In this document: one piece after another, positions 42,093-52,532 of the stretch
How positions within the stretch are numbered: the first letter of the stretch is position 1
Layout of the letters: every line of letters starts with the position of its first letter
Source of the DNA: Pampus argenteus
Taxonomy: Eukaryota; Chordata; Actinopteri; Scombriformes; Stromateidae
NCBI GenBank assembly: GCA_036937835.1
Contig: CM072864.1
Location: forward strand, 20,817,501-20,881,500
Reading direction: 5' to 3'
DNA length: 64,000 bases
Translations under genes and position numbers: made by a program
The notes under the pieces: model-generated
Databases searched by the model: none
Seen by the model: only the letters and a program-made list of their open reading frames with translations
What the model was told of the DNA's origin: nothing

Positions 42093-45000
42093 ATGCCTCG
42101 TGTATATATTGGACGGCTGAGCTACCATGTCCGTGAAAAAGACATTCAGCGATTCTTCAGCGGATATGGAAAGCTCATGGAAATCGATTTAAAAAACGGG
42201 TAAGTAGTCAGTGAAAATACCGACGCGCCTACGACTGCTAACATTTCCCAGCTAACATTAACCGTTCATCTAAACGACGTCAGCGCTGGCATGGGAACAA
42301 TTCACTCTTTCTATTTAAATGTTAACATTTCTGTCATTAACTTCGATTGGAAGTTCGCAGCGCGCGTTATTTTTTGTTTAGGTATTACCGGTGTTAGTTT
42401 AAATGTTTTATTCCCTTAACTTTAGTCTTTTCTGTGTAGCAAATGGCGCATGGCCAACATGGCGTCTTTGTGTTTGCTACAACGCGGAGCTAGCAGGCCA
42501 AGCTAACGATAGCAACGTGCAGTGTTATGACTGGACTTGAGTTTTGACTTCTTGTTGTGCTGTTTATTTACTTATGTTTAAACACCACATGTCACCCCCC
42601 CAGCTATGGATTCGTGGAGTTCGAGGACAACCGGGACGCCGACGACGCCGTGTACGAGCTGAACGGGAAGGAGCTGTGCGGGGAGCGGGTCATCGTCGAA
42701 CATGCTCGGGGACCGCGGCGAGACCGAGATGGCTACGGTGGGGGTTACTGGGGTGGTGGGCGCAGTAAGTGCAGTCTATTACAAGATACCCTCTCTTCCC
42801 CTTCCCCTTGGGGTGAGGTGTCGATGTGGACTGCACAGAGAGAGAGAAAGATGTCTTGTTGTTTGACACTGTTTCGCTAATTTTAGACTTGGAGCAAAAG
42901 TTCCCAGAATACTTAGTTGAAGCAACGTTAGTTGACCCTTAAAGTTGACTCTTGATACACGCACACACACACACACACACTGTCACGGTTTATAACCAGA
43001 AGGCTTGAATCCATTCAAGTTAATGTGTAACGAGGCTATAAGTGTATTATGGCTCAGGTTGCATGCAAACTTGTTAGTTTTTAATATTACTCATATTCAT
43101 GCTTGTCATATGTAGTGGCACAACTATCAGCAAACTTTTCATGTAGTCGATTTTAAAACAGGATTTTTAAATTATTATTTTTTTTAATTGTTCAGGAGTC
43201 CAGTTTAACATTTGTCTTGTGTTGGCGCTCATCCCGGTGAGCAGTTGTTCTCAGTTTGGATCATTCAAGGTTGGTGACCTGCAGGTTTTTGCTCCTCCCT
43301 AGTGATCATGGTCTACACTTGATTGGTCTGTGGGTCATTAGCGAAGGGACAGCAATCTGCAAGACACAGCCCTGTAATACGACTGAGAGTCTAGGCTGTA
43401 GCGTTGGCAGTAGTTAAGATGGCTGGAAAGCAGGACTTATAATGCATTACAAAGTCCTCTTGGATAATTATATTTTGGGGAGCCATGTTTTTGAAGGTGT
43501 GATTTTCCCACACCTCAAAACAAAATTAATCAGAACAAAACTTGGCTAGGGACTTTTTTTTACCTTAATCAATAGGAATAGACTAACATTTTCATGTGAA
43601 ATGTGTATTTCTAACTTTGGTATATATTTTTATATTCAACATTAACAAAAGTCCTTGATGTTTCAATTTGAAAGAGTCCAGTTGCGGGCTGAGGCTGAGA
43701 GTCCATTGAGGCTAAAGATGACTGGCTAAGATGACTGCCTGTCCCGTTTGGCCTTGGCTTTCACCTTACAATGTGTGTGTGACCTTTGCCCCCCCTTGAT
43801 CCTTGGCTGACCTAACCGGAAGCCATGATGACAGCAGCCTTTTGCCAATAGACCAGGGGCGATGGTGAGGATTGCCATTGGTTTCTATGTTGACAGCAAA
43901 CATAAGTGGAGCGGCTCTAGTAAAGAATTTGCAATCAAAAAAATGTAAGTGAGAGAACTGGAAAACAAAATTTCAGACTGACATCCAGTCAAATGGCCTA
44001 AAACAAAGATTGGTGTGTATGTCACTTAACACCGTTCTTAACTCAATTTGATTTAACAGTGTCCTTGAGCGCAACCTATGTGGATGCCCCCTTTCTGTTT
44101 GTGTTGCAGGGTTCAGAGGTCTTGAAAGAACATCACTGTCCATTTGTTTATGCAGCTAAACCATCACAGTGTGATGTATCGGAGTAAGACGGGCTTTGTA
44201 TTGCCGGAAACAGATGCAGTGGTGTTCTTTGCAGCAGAGAACAACTTCATTGTTGAATAATGCAAACATTAAAGAGCCCATGCAGTGGCTTGTAGATCAC
44301 TTATCTGAAGCTTTGTGTTTTTGAAAATGGGATCAGAGGAACTCTTTCATTAAGTGTAAATTTTATACCCCCTGGGCTTTTATCTGGCAAGTCACTGCCT
44401 TGTTCATGTGATAACCCAGCCCAGTAGTTATTTGCGTTTTGGCCATTTTAGTGTTTTCTAACTTTTTTTCATGTGCTGTTGTCTTTTAAAGGTAGCGGTT
44501 ACAGCAGCCGGAGCCGCTCTGGCAGGGATAAGTATGGACCTCCAGTCCGTACTGAGTACCGTCTGGTTGTGGAGAACCTGTCCAGCCGCTGCAGTTGGCA
44601 AGACTTGAAGGTACACATTTAAACCATTGTTTCTCCATTGTTTTAACTGTGGTGAGTCAGCAAGTCACTTAAAGGTTAAGTTCACAAATTTGTGTGTTTG
44701 TATAAAATGGTCAGGTATCCATACGAACACTTAAAAGGATGTTTTGCTCACTGTAATATTTCTGCTGTTCATACTGGCCAATAAAAGATCCCCCTAAAGT
44801 AAGTCATGGGGGCAAAAATCCAGTCATTTTGTGCAATATACATTTTAAATTTTATCTGAAGCTAAGGAGGCTTCAGTGGTCTGAGTTAGTCATATCAAGT
44901 GGGTATCTGTTACTCTTTAGCATAAAAAAGGAAAGACAGTTCTGTAACTGTATGATAGATTTTCTCAAATACTTGAAGCTTTCCTCAATACCAAGTGCAC

Positions 45001-46517
45001 AAAGTTCAGACTTGTGCACTTCAGATTTGGGAGCTTCATCTTTCGAGTTGACCTACAAACTTCTGATAACGGGAGGATGCAGTGCTATAATTCTTCAGTT
45101 GGAACGGCAACATATTTTTGTTTCCAGCTCAGCAATAATCTGACTGTACTGTGACAAAATAAACTAAATGCATTCATTTCAGTGTGATCTGTACATTAAG
45201 CCCCAGAGGCTATTAAAACATGAAGCTACACTTTCACATTCAGACAAACCAATGTGGCAGCTACAATTGTTAGATTTCATCTGTGGACAAGCATTTATCA
45301 TCCTAAAAGGAATTATATCGTATCAAAATGCTACAGAGACATTAGAGCCAGCGGTAAATTGCTGCACAGATCACTTTCATTGAATCATGTTCTCCCTGGG
45401 ATTATGATATGTTGATCGTCCCTGGAGTTGGGCTGCTAGCGCCAGCTGGCTAGCTGGCCCAGAGACGTTGCAGTTAATTTCCAAACGGCTGTTATTTGAA
45501 TAAACTGATTAGATGTTTGGAAATTTAATGCACATGACGATTTTTTTTAAATAATCTCTGCACTTTGTGTTATGCAGGACTTCATGCGTCAGGCAGGGGA
45601 GGTGACTTACGCAGACGCCCACAAAGAACGCACCAACGAGGGAGTCATCGAGTTCCGGTCCCACTCGGACATGAAGAGGGCTCTGGACAAGTTGGACGGA
45701 ACAGACATCAATGGGAGAAAGATCCGTCTAGTGGAGGACAAGCCTCGCCGGCGAAGGTCCTACTCTGGCAGCCGCTCCAGGTTGGTACACCCTTCACCAT
45801 CGGATGCCTTCCATGCTGCCCTCGTAACACTACACAAGTTATATTTTACACAAGAATTGGCTTCTGTATTAACTTTTGTGATGTCATCTGCAGGTCTCGT
45901 AGTCGCCGCCGCTCCCGCAGCAGGAGCCGTAGAAGCCACAGGAGCAGGAGCTCCAGGAGTCACTCCAGATCCCGGTCCAGGTGAGACTGAATCTAAACAG
46001 GAAATAAAGTACATGTTGGCTTATGTCGGTATTTGGTGCAGTTCCAGACATTTCAGTTCTTAAACCAGTGCAGCCGTGTAAAGTACAAGCATTTCTTATT
46101 CCTTCCAGGTCCCGTAGCAACAAGAGACGGCATCATTCCCGCTCCAGATCTGGAAGGAAGTCTCGCTCCAAGTCAGGAGAAAGCAAATCACGCTCTCGCA
46201 ACCGCAAGTCCTGTTCTCGATCCCGCAAATCCAATTCCCGCTCAGCCGAACGGAAATCGAAGTCCCGTTCAAAGAGCCGTTCCAAGGTAAAGTCTGAACG
46301 GGATTCACGCAGCCGATCCAAGGAGATGTCTGGTGAAAAGAAGTCCCGCAGCCGTTCGGCGTCCCCAGTGGAGAACGGGAAGGAGGAGCGTGCCGCAAAA
46401 TCTGCCTCCCACTCTCCATCCCCACGGGAAGATGGCTGCCGATCCAGGTCGAGGGAGATGCGTTCGGCCACCCGCTCAAGGTCTCGCTCACGGTCTAGAT
46501 CAGCTTCTCAGGATTAG
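42093..46517 (+). CDS. srsf6: Serine/arginine-rich splicing factor 6
   Basis: This is a nuclear SR protein that binds exonic enhancers and regulates constitutive and alternative splicing. Coding exons are 42093-42199, 42604-42764, 44492-44610, 45578-45780, 45894-45980 and 46109-46517, giving 361 aa (human SRSF6 is 344). RRM1 (about 2-72) has RNP2 VYIGRL and RNP1 YGFVEF. A glycine-rich linker follows. The second, pseudo-RRM (about 109-180) carries the hallmark SWQDLKD (124-130) across the exon 3/4 junction. From about residue 185 to the end is an RS domain dense in SR/RS dipeptides. The RRM sequences and linker match SRSF6 better than SRSF4 or SRSF5, and the l3mbtl1 neighbour is the same as in human. 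Intron 2 (42765-44491) is the longest and holds a candidate poison exon. Which teleost duplicate (a or b) this is cannot be decided here. Confidence 0.95.
44110..44183 (+). other. srsf6: Candidate unproductive (poison) cassette exon in srsf6 intron 2
   Basis: The acceptor is a pyrimidine-rich tract (CCCCCTTTCTGTTTGTGTTGCAG) ending at 44109, and the donor is GGA|GTAAGA at 44184. The enclosed 74 bases are not a multiple of three. Read in the phase left by exon 2 they reach an in-frame TAA at about 44157-44159. SR-protein genes, including mammalian SRSF6, are known to autoregulate through such exons. That this interval is that exon is inference. Confidence 0.45.
44665..44925. mobile_element. Left arm of the same foldback family in srsf6 intron 3
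   Basis: TTAAGTTCACAAATT, then TTTCTGCTGTTCATACTGGCC, CTAAAGTAAGTCATGGGGGC and TATCTGAAGCTAAGGAGGCTTCAG follow the same order as the left arm at 41305-41560. The matching right arm is not evident. Confidence 0.55.
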
Positions 46518-47800
46518 AGGGAATAGGGGAGGAGGAGCTTGATCCCTACGCTGTACATAATGAGCAGTTTCATCATACTGGCTTTATGCTTCCTCGCTTG
46601 TCGACTTTTTCTCCTTCAAGTCTGCACTTCTCAACATGTTAGATGCAGTTTGATTAGAGGATGCACAACAGTGACAGGGCTACTTGATCAATTTTATTCC
46701 AATACACCATCCTTTTTTGGAATAATTTTGGTCTTCATCAAATATCCGCTTCCCAGAAATTATTCATTCTTACTCTATTTTCAGAACCTAAAGTCCTAAT
46801 CTTAAAGTATTGAGAGCTCAAACTTGAAGTAGTCTCCCAAAAAGTTCAACAACTTGACTGTTTACTTACTAGAAGTTGTTCATTGCTTAGAGAAAAAGTT
46901 CTTGTTTTACTTTGTTGTATCTCAGCCACAAATTTGGTAGATTGATACACTTCAGCGTCCCATGTTCAATGATGTCTTGGCGCGTTCATGACTTTTTTTT
47001 TCTTTTTTTTTTTGGTAAGACTGATTTGTTTTGTGCTCTTTCTACACGGCAATGGGAGAACGGTAGCATTACAGTGGTCTCTCTCATCTGCAGGCTCAAA
47101 TTGATTCTTTATCTTGCAGCACTAAAAATGCGCAGCTGGGATGTAAGAAGGTACTGCAAATTTACAAGAAAATGAGGGTTTTGTTTTTCATGGTTGAACA
47201 ACTTACTATTGTAGATGGACGACTACGACCTTTTTAACCTCTTGTACATAGAGCGTGTGATCAGAATTTAAAACTGATGTATTCATTTTTGTTGCTACTT
47301 GACTTTTTGTGTGTATAAACTTAAGCAAGTAATCTCTGGAAAGGCCACTGTTTTACTTTCTGAATTTCAGATTGTTTTAGAGGCTTCAATGCGTCAAACG
47401 CAGTCGCTTTTCCTGTTTTGCAGCCTGAAAAGTAATTTTGAATTTGTTTTCATGCGAGTTTGAATCTGGGGGTCAGTGGGTTTGTCATGGCTCTACTTGT
47501 TTTAAATGTGCAGCTAATACAGGAGCTTTATGAATTCGAAGGGCATGTGTTTTCAAAAACATCAAACGTCAGTTTTACAGAAAGTGTCCCCTCTCTCCAT
47601 CCTGTGGGAATGAACTCGGATTACACATGTATATATTTTTCCTCCATGCAAATGAGATCTAACAGTCTTTTTTATTGTACGTTCAATTAAAAGATCTTAC
47701 TGAAAGAAAAAAAAATCTTGTCTGTTATGTTTTGTGTCTCTTGACTGCAGTATCGACATGACCTACATCCTGTTTAATTATATAATAAATGCTCGTGTTC
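46518..47800 (+). other. srsf6: srsf6 3' UTR
   Basis: About 1.2 kb follow the TAG. ATTAAA at 47686 is followed by a run of A and then TGTCTGTTATGTTTTGTGTC, a good downstream element. A second signal, AATAAA at 47784, is followed by TGCTCGTGTTC. Confidence 0.6.
47686..47691 (+). terminator. srsf6: Likely srsf6 polyadenylation signal
   Basis: The variant ATTAAA signal has a strong GT-rich element 25-40 bases downstream. AATAAA at 47784 is the alternative. Confidence 0.5.
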
Positions 47801-47999
47801 TTTAAGGGGCGATGCTTGGAGAGAAACGAGCAGGATGCGGATGTAAACAGTTTCATTCTCGGAAGTAAAATGCGATCGAGCAGCTGTGAAATTAGTCTAC
47901 TGATCGATAGTGCGCTACATTATAGTCACACATCGACCATTGATGGAAGTGTTTTCAGCGTTACATGGTACCCGGCGAGCAGTGACTGTACTCTGGTGT

Positions 48000-48046
48000 C
48001 CGCGCATGCGCAGACGGAGCATCGGGGCCGCAGGAGATCAGAGCTG
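48000..48046 (+). promoter_or_regulatory. l3mbtl1: l3mbtl1 promoter NRF1 palindrome and candidate first exon
   Basis: GCGCATGCGC at 48002-48011 is a perfect NRF1 palindrome. The ATG inside it (48006) opens a frame reading MRRRSIGAAGDQS. That frame ends at a good donor (CTG|GTAAGC, 48047) and joins in phase to the acceptor at 49561, staying open into the downstream ATG at 49593. Either this is an alternative start (865-aa protein) or exon 1 is untranslated and the ATG is part of the binding site. The Kozak context is poor (C at -3). Confidence 0.5.
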
Positions 48047-49592
48047 GTAAGCCAAAAAAAATTCAGTTTACGAATTGATCCACTGCCACGATTTTATTTG
48101 ACATTTAAAAACAATGTTCCTGTAAATGTAGCAGACGGCTTTTTTTTAAAACGTTGTACAATTTAAAGATACAAGTGTCAGTGTTGTGGGGTTTTTTTTC
48201 TTCTCTTGAGGTGAAGCGTTTCAGCGGTTGGTTTTCAAGCAGCCACAAAGCTTTTCATCTTTAAAATATACGTATTGAAATGACATGCGGTTAATTGACC
48301 TAATTAAATTAAATACTTTAAATTTAGAAATATTTAAAGGGGGAGTCGTGCCGAGGTAAACGCGATATTTTCAACGATATTGGAGGTGAAAATGTTGCTC
48401 ATTCATACGAGATGTTGGTTGGATGGGTGACAGGGTTCATTTTTCACTAAATGGGATCTTCACAGGATTTGAAACACTGGTTTTACACATTTTTTGCCTC
48501 AAGGCTTTCAGATCCTCCGCCATTTTAACTGAAATGCTGTATTTTTGTGTGTGTATGTGTGTGTGTGTGTGGACTTGTGCGTAAATATTGTCAGCCCATT
48601 TTTACCTTTTTGATTGGAGGGAAATAATGGCTGTTTAAAAGTCACACAGGGTCAATGCTGGAGATGAAGGAAGGCAAAATGGCACTCATAAATAAATGAC
48701 TTGTTTTTATTTATTTATTTATTTTTGAAGTTGGGTGAAATCTGTAATTAAGTTTCTTCCATGCGCTTTTTATTTTTTTTATTTTTTATTTTTTTATGGT
48801 CCTATTATATCATGTAATTTTAAAGGTAAACTAATATTTTTATGTGTTCAGAAATAGTGTATCACCACGTGTCCACTTCACAGATCTCATATTGTCTGTT
48901 ATTTTTTTTTTACATTTTATTAATACCACAGTAATACCCTTATTGTTCAAAATCAAAAAGATATTAAGACTTAACTGAACATTTGTAGTTTTTTAGTCAG
49001 GTTTGTTTATATTGCTTCAAAGTGCTTTATAATCTGTGCAATATTAAGTGGCAATTATAACAAGGGGCAATAAATAAAACATCTCAAATTGCCCCAATCA
49101 GAAACGAGACAACATGAAAGTCATTATGCACATGATCTGTGATGATTTCTCTCCGTCTGCTGAAGGACACACTGATGACTCATACATGTTTTTCTGCCAA
49201 AACAACTTTTTTCCATCGACAATATTTTCCTCATACTGTCTTAACCTTTGTCTGTGAATTCACATCTAGTTTTAATGGCCATCCTCTTGTCTAACATTTG
49301 ATATTTATAGTTTAGTTGTTACTAGCCAGCAGGAGCAGTTATAACACTGTGTTACAATTGACCCCGACACCATGAAATAAATGGTGTCTGGCTTAGTAAT
49401 AAACACCAAAGTAGATGAATTACCCCCCGTTAATAATATAAGAAAAGTGTGTTCAGTTTAGATTTCTGTGTCTAAGACTTTGGATTCCAAACTAATGCTG
49501 TAAACTCATGTGAAACCATTCAACTCAATGCTTCCTGTGCTTCATACTCTTTGCCTTTCAGCGCTCCGGTAGTAAGGCACAAGGACGCCATT

Positions 49593-52482
49593 ATGAGTGC
49601 CAAAGTCAACATGGAGGCTCCACCCAAAGAACCCGATTGTGCCCCTTTGGCTCCGTCGTCCTCGTCCCCCAGCGAGACCATCCTCATCTGTGGCAGTGAT
49701 GGTGTAGCCAAGAAGGCCCGGCCCCAGCCCCACACCACCACAGCTCTCCTCCTACCAGGTGAGCACAGGCGCTCTGAGGGTGGAGTACACGCTCCTGTCT
49801 CATATACATGTGCATATACAGTGTCGACATGATTTTTTTTATTTATTTTTTTTTACTGCTGGATGCAAGATGAGGCTTCAAGTTTCCACATCACACTTCC
49901 GTCTGTAAACTTTCACCCTTCAGCAGATGAATGTGACAACACATTTCGCAATAATATAATATCATTTTGTAATAATCTATTACATATTTCTGCGGTTATT
50001 ACAAAATGCAGGAGATGCACTTTTTTTTTTATGCTAAAAAAAATGTAATAATACAGTAATATTATGTAATAGCCAAACAAACTGGATGTCTTCATCTGTT
50101 CGCACGTTACGCGTTTAGCAATTAAGCTAAATTAAACTATCCGGATATTAAATTAGACCTATTATATTGGATTGTGATCTCAGTCTAAATGGTCACATTA
50201 AAGCAGTAACAAGATTAGCGTTTTATCATCTTACAAATACAGATATAACTCAGGGACTTCATGTTAAAAATCGACCTGGAAAAACATAGTCATGTTTTTA
50301 TTTCTAGCTGGAAACTTTCACTTCATAATCTTATTACATAATGAAGTGAAAGTCTACTACGTTTGTGATCAGAGGTCTTGATTTATGAAGGTCAGCATGT
50401 TTTGGCAGGTACGTTTTCTTTGAGGTTATCAATAATTGATGTGCCAGTTCAGTTATAGAGGCTTTTTATCAACTTGACGTTTGTCTATTTTGTTTATAAC
50501 AATTACTGCATGCCTCAAAATGTACATGATTTATTGATGTGAAATTGTAATATGAAGCACCTTTACACACACACACACACACACACACATTAACTAATAC
50601 AAAGGTTTGCTTCACTGACAATAAAGTGTTGAACTGTAATTTATGCATTTACATAAGGCTAACATTGGCGCTAACACGCTAACATTGATGTGTTTTATGC
50701 TTGCTTGCTTTTCATTGAGTTTTTAAAGTGCAGAAAGTCAAAAACAGGTAGCCGAATTACAATACGATACGGTAAAATAAAATATAACAATACTAAGAGT
50801 CTGCAGCTATGCTAGTCGCTGAGCTAACATGCTGATGTTAGGCATGTTCACCGTTTTAGTTTAGCGTGTTAGCGTGCTAACATTTGCTAGCTAGCGCAAA
50901 ACAAAGTATAGCTGAAGCAGATGCGTATGTCTTTAGTTCTGCTGGTATTTAAACTAAAATAGTGGACAAATTGAAATGTTTAACTGATGTTGGCACAAGA
51001 TGAAAAACTAAGCGTGTGCAACACAGCTGTAATTATTGTTGAAACATTTCACTGAAAGCAACAAACATGGTGGCGCCACATCAATGTGTCACTGAGGTCA
51101 GTAGGATTTGACCTCTGGGAACCATTAACATCAGTACAAAACATAGTCAGGTGAACTGTTAGCGTGGCTAAAAATAACATAACATAACACGGCAGTTTGC
51201 GTCCTCTCAGACAGTGATTTCATCTCGCTTTACAGCTCCTGTTCCCGGCCATCAGAAGCTGGAGGTGACTCCAGCTGTTGCCGTGGGAGATCCAGGTAAA
51301 GGAGGCAGGGTCAATGAGATGACCACACCCACTCTGACAGCACAAGTGGGCGGGGCTTGTAGCATTGTCCATGTCCTTGAATGGAAGGAAGGGATGGCCA
51401 TCCTCCCCAGCAGCAACCTCAAGGTAAAGTGATGTTTCTGACCTGAAGCTTGGCCCAACAAGCTGCAATCCCCTCACAGTATTTTCTGTCTTGCTTTCTC
51501 CTTAAGTGTTTGTAGATTGACCCGGTGGGTCATTTGGTAAAAGTCTCATTAATCTTATTCTCACAGCGGTTGAATGAACCTCTGTTCAATAGAACAACTG
51601 TGGTGAGATAAAACTAAACAAGGTGCACATCAGTCAAATGTCAGGAAAGACATAAAGATTCAGGATTTTACTGATTCCCCACAACAAATGTAGCTGTGAC
51701 GATCAGGGCAACATTGTGTATTCTTTAACCATAATGTGCTAAATGCTTTTATTATAACTATGTTGAATAGATATGATAAAACATCATGAAACATTTAGAC
51801 AGATGGATCCATTGATGCGGATGAATGTGTGTGTGTGTGTGTTGTAGTTCTGTGTGAGTGACGTAGGAGCGCTGAGCACACTGATCACCCCAGGGACCAC
51901 GAGTGGCACCACTGAACCAGCAGCAGGGACTTCTGGGAGATCCACTGACGCAGAAAGCACTCCACCAGACAAGCCAGGTAGAGTCATGGAAACAGGTTAC
52001 ATAAGGACGTAGTGACGTCAGCGGCTGAACACAAAATACTGCAGTTGAGTGAAACATTGAGAAGCTGTAGCTGCCAGGAGGATCTGCTGATTAGATAATT
52101 GTAACGCTTGACACAAAGTTAAATATATTATTATATTTATATCTACTTTGCTTTAGTTTTAGATGTACCACAAAGTACAAATGAATAGAGTTGAACAGTT
52201 TCTAGGGTTAGGGTTAGTTTCAGTTTCTGGATTGATTCCCAGCAGAAATTTGATTCAATTTCTGGTCACTCAGGACAATTTGTACCAATGTAAACATAAA
52301 ATCTGTTCATCCCAAACCAGTACAGTGACTCATTATAAAACATATAATATATAACATACATGTCATTTATAGTATCACATTTGCATCTCCTATAATGTAG
52401 GTTTTGTATGAGCAGCTGTTACTTCCTATACATTAATGCGCTGTGAAATGAAATATTTCCCAGAATGATCTTTTCAATGATT

Positions 52483-52532
<50 letters not shown>

